Shown piece by piece: positions 34,677 through 42,602 of a DNA stretch of 64,000 nucleotides (its first letter is position 1; the number at the start of each line of letters is the position of its first letter). The notes under the pieces are model-generated. The model worked only from the letters and a program-made list of their open reading frames with translations. It was not told where the DNA came from and ran no database searches. Location of the stretch: contig NZ_MUXN01000002.1 in NCBI RefSeq assembly GCF_001995215.1, positions 284,453 to 348,452 on the forward strand. The letters run 5' to 3'. The translations under genes and the position numbers were made by a program. The DNA comes from Amycolatopsis azurea DSM 43854. Lineage in GTDB: Bacteria > Actinomycetota > Actinomycetes > Mycobacteriales > Pseudonocardiaceae.

Positions 34677-34785
34677 TATTCTCCTCGGGAGAAGCGGACA
34701 AGACTGCCAGGATCGTCTTGTCGCGCGACAAAGGTCAAGAGGGATGCGTTGGCCTGTAGGGTCATCCGGTCGTAGAGTTCGCGCC

Positions 34786-35388
34786 GTGACCGAGTTGCCG
34801 CGCGAGATCATCGAGCATTACCGGTCGATCGACGAGGGAGCACGACTCACCGGCGCGGTCGGCCGTCTCGAGTTCCTGCGGACCCAGGAGATCGTGCGCC
34901 GGCATCTGCCCGCCGGCTCCCTGCGCGTGCTCGACATCGGCGGGGCCACCGGAGTGCATGCCGCCTGGCTCGCCGCCGACGGCCATCGAGTGGCGCTGTT
35001 CGACATCGTCGACGATTTCCGGCGACGGACACTGGGCGCCGCGCTGGCTGCCGGAGAACAGGTCGAATGGTTCGTCCTCTACACCGAAGCCAATGTCGAA
35101 ATCGACATCACGGCCGCCGACGCGTTGCGCGAAATCTGCGTGGAGCTGCGGCGGCACGGAATCACGTTCGCCTTGGCCAGGGTGAAACAGGAACTGCGGG
35201 AAGACCTCGCGGCGGCCGGTCTCCTGGAGCTGATGGGCGCCGGGTACCTGTATCCGACGCTGCCCAGCGTGGTGGAGGCGTTCCGCCGGAGGGGGAAGTC
35301 GGGTACCGGTAAGGAAAGGAAATCGGGCATGAACGATGTCCAGAGCACACCGGCTGTCCTCGAACAGGATCAGGAGGAACCCTCATGA
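34786..35388 (+). pseudogene. Chimeric frame: methyltransferase N-terminus fused to SulP C-terminal STAS domain
   Basis: A 200-codon open frame that joins two unrelated proteins. Residues 1 to about 75 are the start of a class I SAM methyltransferase (EIIEHYRSIDEGARL and the SAM motif VLDIGGATGVHAAWLA). From about residue 76 it reads as the C-terminal STAS domain of a SulP sulfate transporter (VEWFVLYTEANVEIDITAAD, then ITFALARVKQELREDL). The join is near 35000-35020 and keeps the frame. The rest of the methyltransferase and all SulP membrane helices are missing, so a deletion of at least 1.5 kb relative to intact genes is inferred. It is unlikely to work as either protein. Confidence 0.7.
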
Positions 35389-35522
35389 AAGGCCGGACGG
35401 TCGAGGACGTCATGACCGGCGAGGCCCACTCGGTTCGCCGGAGCACTCCGCTCTCCGACGTGACGAGGATTCTGGCCGCTCGCGGCATCAGCGCGGGGGT
35501 CGTGAGTGGAAAGTGTCGTTAG
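35385..35522 (+). pseudogene. Truncated CBS-domain protein
   Basis: A 45-residue frame overlapping the previous stop (ATGA). KGRTVEDVMTGEAHSVRRST and the following helix ILAARGISAGVV are the first half of a CBS domain; real proteins would continue for about 100 residues with the rest of a CBS pair. The frame breaks off exactly where the family D palindrome begins at 35495 and stops inside it. SulP genes are often followed by CBS-domain genes, so this is probably the remnant of that neighbour. Confidence 0.65.
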
Positions 35523-35548
35523 AACGACTCAAAACACTCACGACCCCC
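35495..35548. repeat. Palindromic repeat family D, copy 2
   Basis: Perfect 14-bp arms GGGGGTCGTGAGTG and CACTCACGACCCCC enclose GTCGTT-AG-AACGAC. Read in reverse complement it matches copy 1 at 7594-7641 (TCGTGAGTGTTTTG, then GTCGTT). It interrupts the CBS-domain frame. A half copy (CACTCACGACC) is at 46995-47005. Confidence 0.8.
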
Positions 35549-35586
35549 GTGCCCAGGAGCACCACCTTCGCCTTACTCCTCACCGG

Positions 35587-36063
35587 CTAAGGGCCGCCCA
35601 TCAGGTCGTACGTCAGGTAGCAGTCGGCGGAGGCCTCGACGACGATTGTCGTGAACGTTCCGGCCGGGGTGACGCCTACGGTGAAAACGGGGTGCGAAGG
35701 CCCGAACAGAGTGAAGACTTCATCGACCCGCACCAGCCCCGGGTCGCTGTCGCCTCTCCCGAGGCGCAGCTCGGCACGAGGCTTGCAATACGGTCTTGCT
35801 CTCTGCTCCGGAGTTCTTTCTTCTTCGCACCATCGCGCGCCGGCGCACGTCACGTCGCTGCGGTAGTCCCGGCCGTTGTAGTGGATCTTGTACGGAAGGC
35901 CCCTTTCTCCCGGCAGGGCGTAGCCGAAGCGGTTCGCCACCTTGGGGAGGAACGGGGCGCCACACAGCGCGGCGAGCACCACCAGCACAGCGAGGGAAAC
36001 CACACGCCTGCGGACACGTCGACGACGTGTCGGGGACCGGTCGTCGACGTCTTCCGCGCTCAT
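35587..36063 (-). CDS. Single-pass membrane hypothetical protein
   Basis: A 158-residue protein with an Arg-rich start (RRRRVRRR), one hydrophobic helix (about residues 21-38, VVSLAVLVVLAALCGAPFL) and an outside domain of about 115 residues with four Cys, two of them in CAGARWC. Paired Cys suggest disulphides. No family was recognised. It is divergent from the 177-residue gene at 36127, with 63 bp between starts. Confidence 0.65.
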   Translation of the reverse strand: MSAEDVDDRSPTRRRRVRRRVVSLAVLVVLAALCGAPFLPKVANRFGYALPGERGLPYKIHYNGRDYRSDVTCAGARWCEEERTPEQRARPYCKPRAELRLGRGDSDPGLVRVDEVFTLFGPSHPVFTVGVTPAGTFTTIVVEASADCYLTYDLMGGP

Positions 36064-36126
36064 GGCTCCATCGTGCCCGAGATAGAGGATCCAGGTTTCG
36101 TCGTGGACATCGGGAAAGATGTCGGC

Positions 36127-36660
36127 ATGACGGAAATACCTTCCGCGGCAGACCCCGAGAGACGCCACCATTTGGAGGCCTTGCGGAATGTCGCTCAGGC
36201 CGAATTGGCCGCCGCCGGATTGCCGGTGGCGCCTGGTGGCCATCCGACGGGCACCGCCGGTGCGGTCGTGATGGTCGATATCCCGGATTTGCGGGGCGTG
36301 CTGATCGACTGGCGAGCGCACGATGTCCTTGTCGACGCGGCACAAGAAGCCTGGTTCGACGACCCGCATCGGGAAGGCGAGGAGACAGCCGAGTTCGCGC
36401 GGTTGACGTCCACGATCGGTGAGGCGATGGCCGTGGCGATGCGGACCATCCTGACGGCCGCCGGGATGGAGGTGTCCGGCACCGGCAACGACTACGCACC
36501 TCATGAGCTTTTGGTGACCCGAAGGCTGGTCCCCTCGGCGTGGAGCGCACGCCGCGACGCGCGGTTCTCCCGGCGATTCGAGGCGATGGGCGCGGCCTGG
36601 AACGCTCGGCATGCTGCGGAATGCCCGAATCCGGACTGCGAACATCACCACCCCAAGTAA
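36127..36660 (+). CDS. Hypothetical protein with Cys/His C-terminus
   Basis: A 177-residue soluble protein of unknown family, starting at ATG 36127 behind GGGAAAG. The C-terminus CPNPDCEHHHPK has the look of a metal-binding site. The middle contains many acidic residues and a helix (TIGEAMAVAMRTILTAAGME). The frame is open far upstream, but composition changes there, so the ATG is the likely start. It converges on the serine hydrolase gene. Confidence 0.6.
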   Translation: MTEIPSAADPERRHHLEALRNVAQAELAAAGLPVAPGGHPTGTAGAVVMVDIPDLRGVLIDWRAHDVLVDAAQEAWFDDPHREGEETAEFARLTSTIGEAMAVAMRTILTAAGMEVSGTGNDYAPHELLVTRRLVPSAWSARRDARFSRRFEAMGAAWNARHAAECPNPDCEHHHPK

Positions 36661-36712
36661 AGGAGCGGCGACGCCAGGCCCGGCGGGATCCGCAGGGCCC
36701 GACGTCGCACGT

Positions 36713-37528
36713 TCAGCCCTTGAAATAGCCCTTGAACAGGATCTCGCTGATCTTGGTGGTGGTCTCCTGCCCGGTTTCGTAACCGTTCTGGATGACCTTG
36801 GTGTTATTCATCAGGGCGAGGGTGTATCGCTCGTGCGGTCCGACGAAGCCGACGGAGTTCATGATCCAGGAGCCGTCGTCGTTGTCGTCGGACCAGCCGT
36901 CCTTGTTGCCGGGCCGCGCGGCCGCGCCGGCACCCCAGACTCCCCACTGCTGGTTGACGTCGACGGTGCGCATTTCGCGGACGATGTAGTCGCGGTGCTG
37001 ACGGGGCAGCTTCGTCAGGACGTAGTTGACCAGCCGGTCCAGGTCGTTCGCGGTGGTCAGGATCCAGCCCCAGTGATGCGGGTGCTGGTCGGTGAACCGC
37101 ATGTCGGTCATCCCGTACGACGGGAAGCGCTTGGCGAACTCGGCCTCCCCGCCGTACCGGGTCCACAGGGTGTGGGCGGCGGCGTCGTCGCTGGAGTTGA
37201 GCATCCGGTGGATCAGGTCCCGGTCCTCGGCGGTCAGCTTGACCGCGCCGGAATCGTTGCGCAGCAACAGGTCGACGACCATGGCCAGCTTCGGCGTGGA
37301 GCAGGCCCAGATGAGGGTCCCGGCGGCCGCGCTCCGGTAGACGGCACCGGTCCAGCGGTCCCGGAGGACGATCCCGGTCTCGCCGGGCCTGCTGTCGGCG
37401 TAGGCCTGGGCCCGTGCGATACGCGCCTGGAGTTCCCGGTCGAAGCGGGTCGTCGCGCCGGCGGGTGAGGCGGGTGTCAGCGTGAGTATCGCGAGCGTCG
37501 CGGCCAGCATGACCAAAAGTCTCTTCAT
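36713..37528 (-). CDS. Secreted class A beta-lactamase-like serine hydrolase
   Basis: A 271-residue exported protein with signal peptide at residues 1-26 (to SPAGATT). The active-site SxxK is STPK at residues 77-80, and SSDDAAAH stands where class A enzymes have SDN. Instead of a clear KTG there is NKDGW. It thus has the fold of penicillin-interacting enzymes but may not hydrolyse beta-lactams; a cell-wall or other ester target is possible. Actinomycetes carry many such proteins. It is divergent from the acyl-CoA dehydrogenase-like gene across 163 bp that contain a strong inverted repeat. Confidence 0.8.
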   Translation of the reverse strand: MKRLLVMLAATLAILTLTPASPAGATTRFDRELQARIARAQAYADSRPGETGIVLRDRWTGAVYRSAAAGTLIWACSTPKLAMVVDLLLRNDSGAVKLTAEDRDLIHRMLNSSDDAAAHTLWTRYGGEAEFAKRFPSYGMTDMRFTDQHPHHWGWILTTANDLDRLVNYVLTKLPRQHRDYIVREMRTVDVNQQWGVWGAGAAARPGNKDGWSDDNDDGSWIMNSVGFVGPHERYTLALMNNTKVIQNGYETGQETTTKISEILFKGYFKG

Positions 37529-37635
37529 GTGTTCCCCAGGTTTCGTATCGGTCCTTCTCGAGCCTTCAGGCGTTCACAGGTACAGGAGGTTGCCACAACC
37601 CGTCGAACAGTGACGGCGGTCACTCTCCGGTGTCG

Positions 37636-37666
37636 TACACGAAATCTACGACGTAGATCGCGTGTA
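37636..37666. promoter_or_regulatory. Nested symmetric inverted repeat, candidate operator
   Basis: Arms TACACG and CGTGTA enclose, with two-base spacers, a perfect ATCTAC-GAC-GTAGAT. The whole 31 bp is symmetric about 37651. It ends 25 bp before the ATG of the flavin enzyme at 37692, as expected of an operator that blocks its promoter. The repressor is not adjacent; the convergent AraC protein is one candidate, though a TetR-type site would look more like this. Confidence 0.6.
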
Positions 37667-37691
37667 TACACCGCTTTGGCAGTTTGGGCTC

Positions 37692-38855
37692 ATGTCCGAC
37701 ACCATTTCCGGGGACACCCGGGCACTCGCCCTGCCGAACCTGCTGCGGGGCGCGATCGAGGCCGCGCGGGACGAAGCCGACAAGCTCGGCCGTCTGCCGG
37801 GCCATCTGGTCACCGAACTCCGCGACGCCGGTGCGTTCAGCCTGTTCACTCCCGCCGAGTACGGCGGACTGGAGGTGTCGCTCACCACCGCGCTGACCGT
37901 TTACGAGCGGTTGGGCCGGATCGACACCTCGGCCGCCTGGGTCGTCTGGAACGCCAACTTCGGTTTCACCGCGGCGATGCTCGGCGAGGCGGGTGCGGCG
38001 AAGGTCTGGACAGGTGGCCCGGAACCGGTGCTGGCGAACGCGGGCCAGCCGGGCAAGGCCGTCGTGGTGGACGGCGGGTACCGGCTTTCCGGGCAGTGGG
38101 GCATCGTCAGCGGGATCGAGTCGGCCGAGTGGTTCGTCCCGCTCGCCGTCGTGATGGACGGCGAGCAGCCCGCGACCACCGAGGCGGGCAAACCGGATGT
38201 GCGCCTGTTCCACGTCCGCCAGGACCAGCTGAAGATCGAGCACACCTGGGACGTCAGCGGCATGCTCGCCACGGGCAGCCATCGGGTGGTGCTCGAGGAC
38301 GCGTTCGTCCCGGCCGAGTTGACGGCGAACATCGACGACCCGCTGCGGCTGGACCGGCCCACGTATCGGCTCAACCCCATCCTGCTGGTCTTCGCCGGCT
38401 GCACCGCCGTCGCGCTGGGCACGGTCGAGGAGGCCATCGACGAACTCGTCGCGCTCGCCCCCGGCAAGACGACCCCGTTCGGCGGTCTGCTCGCCGAGCA
38501 GCCCCACGTTCAGGAAACGCTGGCCCGCCACGAAGCCGCGGTCCGTGCCGCGCGCCTGTTCCTGTTCGACGTGGCCCGGCGGATCGACGAGGCCGCCGAG
38601 CGGGCCGTGCCGACCACTGTCGCCCTCCACGCCGATCTGCACTCGGCCATGGCCCACGCGGCGGCGGTCGGCCGGGACGCGCTGGTCGCGATGTACCGGT
38701 TGGGCGGCTCCACCTCGCTCTACCGGGGCAATGCCCTGGAACGGCTGCACCGCGACGGGATGGTCGCGCTGCAGCACGTCAACCAGGCGCCGGAATTCTT
38801 CGGCGGTTCGGGACGGGTCCGGCTGGGTCTGGAACCCGGTTTGCCCCTGTTCTGA
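37692..38855 (+). CDS. Acyl-CoA dehydrogenase-fold flavin monooxygenase/dehydrogenase
   Basis: A 387-residue protein of the acyl-CoA dehydrogenase superfamily. The N-terminal helix bundle is followed by GGLEVSLTTALTVYERLGRID, the middle beta-domain has WGIVSGIESAEWFV, and the C-terminal helices contain the FGGSGRVRLG end. This branch (DszC/HsaA/pigment-hydroxylase type) uses reduced flavin and oxygen rather than acyl-CoA more often than not, since the usual catalytic Glu region is not evident. The last 77 bp overlap the end of the convergent AraC gene. Confidence 0.8.
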   Translation: MSDTISGDTRALALPNLLRGAIEAARDEADKLGRLPGHLVTELRDAGAFSLFTPAEYGGLEVSLTTALTVYERLGRIDTSAAWVVWNANFGFTAAMLGEAGAAKVWTGGPEPVLANAGQPGKAVVVDGGYRLSGQWGIVSGIESAEWFVPLAVVMDGEQPATTEAGKPDVRLFHVRQDQLKIEHTWDVSGMLATGSHRVVLEDAFVPAELTANIDDPLRLDRPTYRLNPILLVFAGCTAVALGTVEEAIDELVALAPGKTTPFGGLLAEQPHVQETLARHEAAVRAARLFLFDVARRIDEAAERAVPTTVALHADLHSAMAHAAAVGRDALVAMYRLGGSTSLYRGNALERLHRDGMVALQHVNQAPEFFGGSGRVRLGLEPGLPLF

Positions 38856-39786
38856 AGCCGGTTTCGCGCAGGCGCGTCGACCGTCGGTACGTGCCCGGTG
38901 GGGTGCCGTACTGCCGCTTGAACGCCACGGCGAAAGCGAATTCCGAGTGGTAGCCGACGGCTTCGGCGATGGTGCTGAGCGGTGTGTCGGACTCGCGCAG
39001 CAGCCGGGCCGCGGTCGTCATGCGCCACCAGGTCAGATAGCGCACCGGTGGCCGGCCCGCCAGTTCGGTGAAGCGCCTGGCGAACGGTGCCCTGGACAGG
39101 CCGGCGCGTTCGCCCAGCGACGCGACGGTCCAAGGGTGCGCCGGGTCCCGGTGGATGGCGTGGAGGGCCGCCGCGATGGCGGGGTCGCGCAACGCGGCCG
39201 CCCAGCCGGTTTCGGGGTCGGTCGGCGTGCCGTCGAACCAGGCGCGCAGGGCGTAGAGCAGCAGCATGTCCAGGAGCGCGGGAATGGCGGCGTCGGTGCC
39301 GAGCCTCTGCCGCTCCACTTCGGCGCCGAGCATGTCCACCACGGTCTTCAGTTCGGTACGACCGTCGGCACGGGAGTCGAGGTGGAGGACTTCGGGCAGG
39401 TCCTGCAGCAAGGGGTGATGGCCCTCGGGGGCGAGTTCGTAGGCGCCGCACAACGTCACCGTGGATCGTCCCGCGGTGTCGGCGATCGCGAGGGGAGGGC
39501 TGTCGTCGGCGGCAGGGGCACACGCCTGGGTGGTCGGTGACGTGGCCGGGCCGTCGGCGAGCACGTGCCCGCGTCCGTGTGGCAGGAGCACGACGTCACC
39601 CGCGACGAGCCGTATCGGTGCGGCATCGGCCGGGAGGAGAACACAGCTGCCCCGCACCACCACCCGGAATCCGACGGCGCCGGGAACGGGCGCGAACTGC
39701 TGCGCCCACGGGCCGTCCCAGGCGACGAGGGCCGACCTCGGCCTGCCGGTGCGCACCACCGACAGCACATCGCTCAGCACGTCCAC
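38779..39786 (-). CDS. AraC-family regulator with cupin domain
   Basis: About 335 residues: an N-terminal cupin (AraC_binding_2-type; MDVLSDVLSVVRTGRPRSAL start, GDVVLLPHGRGHVL near residue 75) and two helix-turn-helix motifs at about 205-305 (VASLGERAGLSRAPFARRF and STIAEAVGYHSEFAFAVAF). The GTG at 39784-39786 gives the usual family start; the frame stays open to an ATG that would overlap the divergent gene's start. It diverges from a quinone oxidoreductase gene, its likely target, and its tail overlaps the convergent flavin enzyme gene by 77 bp. Confidence 0.87.
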   Translation of the reverse strand: MDVLSDVLSVVRTGRPRSALVAWDGPWAQQFAPVPGAVGFRVVVRGSCVLLPADAAPIRLVAGDVVLLPHGRGHVLADGPATSPTTQACAPAADDSPPLAIADTAGRSTVTLCGAYELAPEGHHPLLQDLPEVLHLDSRADGRTELKTVVDMLGAEVERQRLGTDAAIPALLDMLLLYALRAWFDGTPTDPETGWAAALRDPAIAAALHAIHRDPAHPWTVASLGERAGLSRAPFARRFTELAGRPPVRYLTWWRMTTAARLLRESDTPLSTIAEAVGYHSEFAFAVAFKRQYGTPPGTYRRSTRLRETGFRTGANRVPDPAGPVPNRRRIPAPG

Positions 39787-39880
39787 GATGGTCGACCCTA
39801 CGCGTTCGAAGACGATCGCGAAGGAAACAAGCGGCTTTGGCACATGGTTCGTCTCGGCCGGGGACTTTACGGTCGAGATC

Positions 39881-40801
39881 ATGAAAGCCGCACGAATTCA
39901 TCAGCACGGCGACGCGAACGTCATCCGGATCGAGGAGGTCGCCCGGCCGGTTCTCGCGGAGGGCGAGGTGCTGATCAAGGTCGCCGCCACCTCGTTCAAC
40001 CCGACCGAGGCGGCTCTGCGCGCCGGTGCGTTACGCGACCTGGTGCCCGTGGACCTGCCGCACACACTGGGCTGGGATGTCGCCGGCACGGTCGTCGAAC
40101 TCGGCGGGGGAGTGCGCACGCACGCTGTCGGCGACCGGGTCATCGGCTGGATCGACGGCGCGGCCGCGGAATTCGCCGTGGCCGACGCCTCGGCGATGGT
40201 CGCCGCGCCCACCGTCGTCCCCCTCGCCGACGCGGCGGCGCTGCCGCTCGCCGGGTTGACGGCGTGGCAGGCGATCGAGCGCGGCCGGCTCCTCCCGGGT
40301 GAACGGATCCTGATCAACGGCGCAGGTGGCGGGATCGGCGGTTTCGCCGTCCAACTCGCCAAACGCGCTGGGGCACAGGTGATCGCCACCGCCAGTCCCC
40401 GCAGCAGGCACACGGTTCTGCGATACGGCGCCGATCAGCTCATCGACTACACCGCCACCTCCCTCGGCGACGCGCTCGACGGTCAGGTCGACGCCGTCCT
40501 GAACCTCGTGGGCCTCGACCGGCGGCAGGCCGACGCGCTGGTTCCGCTCGTGCGCCCCGGAGGCCGCGTCATCTCGGTCACCAACGAGATCGACGCACCG
40601 CGCACCGGCGGCGTGACCACCACGCATGTCTTGGTCCGCAACGACTCCGCCCAACTCGCCGAACTGGTGGCCATGGTCGACAGCGGCGCGATGGCCATCG
40701 ACGTCGCCGAACGGCACCCGCTCGGCGAACTCGTTTCCCTGCACCGCAGAAGCGAGACGGGCGACATCCGCGGCAAAGTCATCGTCCTCCCGGCTACCTG
40801 A
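39881..40801 (+). CDS. Zinc-free quinone oxidoreductase (MDR family)
   Basis: A 306-residue medium-chain dehydrogenase/reductase of the quinone oxidoreductase type. NSFNPTE-like (TSFNPTEAALRAG), LGWDVAGTVVELG and the NADPH-binding INGAGGGIGGFAVQLAK are conserved, and the zinc ligands of alcohol dehydrogenases are absent. It probably reduces quinones or enones with NADPH. It is divergent from an AraC regulator 94 bp away, a common inducible detoxification arrangement. Confidence 0.88.
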   Translation: MKAARIHQHGDANVIRIEEVARPVLAEGEVLIKVAATSFNPTEAALRAGALRDLVPVDLPHTLGWDVAGTVVELGGGVRTHAVGDRVIGWIDGAAAEFAVADASAMVAAPTVVPLADAAALPLAGLTAWQAIERGRLLPGERILINGAGGGIGGFAVQLAKRAGAQVIATASPRSRHTVLRYGADQLIDYTATSLGDALDGQVDAVLNLVGLDRRQADALVPLVRPGGRVISVTNEIDAPRTGGVTTTHVLVRNDSAQLAELVAMVDSGAMAIDVAERHPLGELVSLHRRSETGDIRGKVIVLPAT

Positions 40802-40810
40802 TCACGAGGT

Positions 40811-42070
40811 TCACCGGCTGGGCCGGGCGGCGATCGCGGCCGCCACCAGGGCGGCCGCGAAAAGCGCGTACGAGGCGAGCAATCCGGTGCCGGAGGAACT
40901 CAGAGCGCCACCGACGGCCCGGCCGAGCAACTGTCCGACACATTCCGCGGTGATGACGGCGGTCGCCAGTTCCGCGGCGCTGAAACCGTTCGAGTCCGCG
41001 GTCGTGGCTCTGATGTACAGGCCCGGATAGGCCAGTCCGACGCCGATTCCGGCGACGGTCCAGGCGACGAGGGCCACGGGAAACGAACCGCCGAAAGCGA
41101 CGACGGCGGTGCCGAGGGCGGTCAAACCCAAGCCCACGGCGGGAAACCGCGCCGAGGTGAACTTGGTGGCCACCAGGCTGGTCACCGCCCAGCCCAGCGG
41201 GGCGGCGCTCAGGACGATCGCCGCCTGCCCGAGGCTCACCTGGAACACGCTCGTCAGGAGCACGGTGATCAGGCTGTCCGCGCCGAAATAGCCGATCGCG
41301 AACAGCACCATCGCGCCGAGCGCGGCCGGGGTTCCGGGCCGGAGCCGCGCGGTACCGGCGGGCAGGATCGCGATCATCCCGACGACGGTGATCGCCGCCC
41401 CGGCCAGCGCGATCGGCCACCTGCCCATGCTGAACACGACACAGGCCGCGCCCAGCGGCACCGACAAGGTCCGCAGCAGCGGGCGCGGTACCTCGTCCGT
41501 GGGTGGTTCTCCGCGAGCCGCGCGCACCACCAGCAACCGTCCGAAAAGGACGAACGGCACCGGCAGCACCAGGGTCCACCGCCAGCCGACGAGATGTTCC
41601 AGGCCGAGGGTGGCGGCCGGGCCGACCAGCGCGGGCAGGATCCACATCGCCGAGGACGCCGCGATCACGCGGATCCGCAGCCGGTCGTCGAGATGCCGGA
41701 TCGCCGAACTGACCCCGAAAACCGCGAGGAGACCGCTGGCGAGCCCGGCGGAGAACTGGCCGAGCGCGAACATCCACGCCGTCTGCGACACGGCGGCCAG
41801 GAACAGCCCGCCGAGGTAGGCGATCATCCCGGCGGCGAGGGTGCCGCGAGGCCCCAGACGGCCGAGAACCCGGCTCGCCAGGGGGAGCGCGACGAACAGG
41901 CCCAACGTCGACCCGGCGATCAGGAGGCCGAGGCTGTTCTTCGCGTCGAGATCGGCGGCGACGACGGGCAGCAGGGTCGACGCGACGAACCCGGTCACGG
42001 CGGCCGCGAACTCGAGCGCGACGATGCCGACCGCGAGGAAAAGCGGTCCCGCGCGCCGGGTCTCGGTCAC
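40811..42070 (-). CDS. MFS transporter
   Basis: A 419-residue protein with 12 hydrophobic segments and the loop 2-3 motif region SRVLGRLGPRGTLAAGM, typical of major facilitator drug exporters. The GTG at 42068-42070 overlaps the end of the VOC gene by 4 bp. It is the last gene of an RHH-VOC-MFS operon; a toxin-binding VOC protein plus efflux pump would make sense as a resistance unit, by inference. Confidence 0.85.
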   Translation of the reverse strand: MTETRRAGPLFLAVGIVALEFAAAVTGFVASTLLPVVAADLDAKNSLGLLIAGSTLGLFVALPLASRVLGRLGPRGTLAAGMIAYLGGLFLAAVSQTAWMFALGQFSAGLASGLLAVFGVSSAIRHLDDRLRIRVIAASSAMWILPALVGPAATLGLEHLVGWRWTLVLPVPFVLFGRLLVVRAARGEPPTDEVPRPLLRTLSVPLGAACVVFSMGRWPIALAGAAITVVGMIAILPAGTARLRPGTPAALGAMVLFAIGYFGADSLITVLLTSVFQVSLGQAAIVLSAAPLGWAVTSLVATKFTSARFPAVGLGLTALGTAVVAFGGSFPVALVAWTVAGIGVGLAYPGLYIRATTADSNGFSAAELATAVITAECVGQLLGRAVGGALSSSGTGLLASYALFAAALVAAAIAARPSR

Positions 42071-42414
42071 GTGTAGAGGTCTCGTTCGTACAGGTTGAGC
42101 TGCACCCAGACACCGTCGGGATCCTGGACGCGCATCGAGTACCCGAAGCCCTCGTCCATCGGCGGTTCCGGCTCGAATCCGGCCGCCCGCAGGCGTTCCG
42201 CGACGTCCTCCAGCGGTTCGCCGACCTCGAAGGCCAGCTCGCACCGGCCCACGTCCTCGCCCGACGACTGGTGGATGGCCAGCATCCCGCCCTCGGCGGG
42301 CAATTCGACCCAGCCGCCAGGGCGCGACACCGAACCGACCCGCAGGCCGAGCGCCTCGTAGAACCGCGTCATGGCAGCGACATCGGCGCTGTACCGGATC
42401 GGCATGACCTTCAT
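42067..42414 (-). CDS. VOC-family protein
   Basis: A 115-residue glyoxalase/bleomycin-resistance fold protein: MKVMPIRYSADVAAMTRFYEAL at the start and VQDPDGVWVQLNLYERD at the end. It is of the small antibiotic-binding or dioxygenase-like group. It overlaps the RHH gene (ATGA) in front and the MFS gene behind, so all three are translated together. Its substrate may be the compound exported by the MFS protein. Confidence 0.83.
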   Translation of the reverse strand: MKVMPIRYSADVAAMTRFYEALGLRVGSVSRPGGWVELPAEGGMLAIHQSSGEDVGRCELAFEVGEPLEDVAERLRAAGFEPEPPMDEGFGYSMRVQDPDGVWVQLNLYERDLYT

Positions 42415-42569
42415 CGTTCGCGTTCCTCACTGGTCCGCAGGTAGTCCTCCAGCACCCGTTCGACGAACGACGACAGCGATTCGTCGGCATCGACGGACGC
42501 GTGCTTCACCCGCTTGATGAGGTCGGGCGGCAGGTAGACGTTGAATTGCCGTTTCTCGACCTGAGCCAT
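42411..42569 (-). CDS. Ribbon-helix-helix (CopG-like) small regulator
   Basis: A 52-residue DNA-binding protein, found by translating the minus strand between the two flanking genes. QFNVYLPPDLIKRVKHASVD is the beta-strand plus first helix of the ribbon-helix-helix fold, and SLSSFVERVLEDYLR is the second helix. Its stop overlaps the VOC start, and its own start lies inside an inverted repeat that would suit autoregulation. RHH proteins are often antitoxins, but here the partner genes are VOC and MFS rather than a toxin. Confidence 0.8.
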   Translation of the reverse strand: MAQVEKRQFNVYLPPDLIKRVKHASVDADESLSSFVERVLEDYLRTSEERER

Positions 42570-42602
42570 GACATGATGCTAGCAAATGAGCATCCTGTCA
42601 TG
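42567..42602. promoter_or_regulatory. Inverted repeat at the RHH gene start, candidate operator
   Basis: CATGACA at 42567-42573 pairs with TGTCATG at 42596-42602, and inside it ATGCT pairs with AGCAT. The repeat covers the RHH ATG and the last codons of the preceding MFS gene. RHH dimers bind such short symmetric sites, so autoregulation is plausible; a terminator for the upstream MFS gene is the other possibility. Confidence 0.5.

Noticed and set aside
42411..42569. RHH protein as an antitoxin
   Set aside because: The genes fused to it by overlap are a VOC protein and a transporter; nothing of toxin size or family is adjacent.
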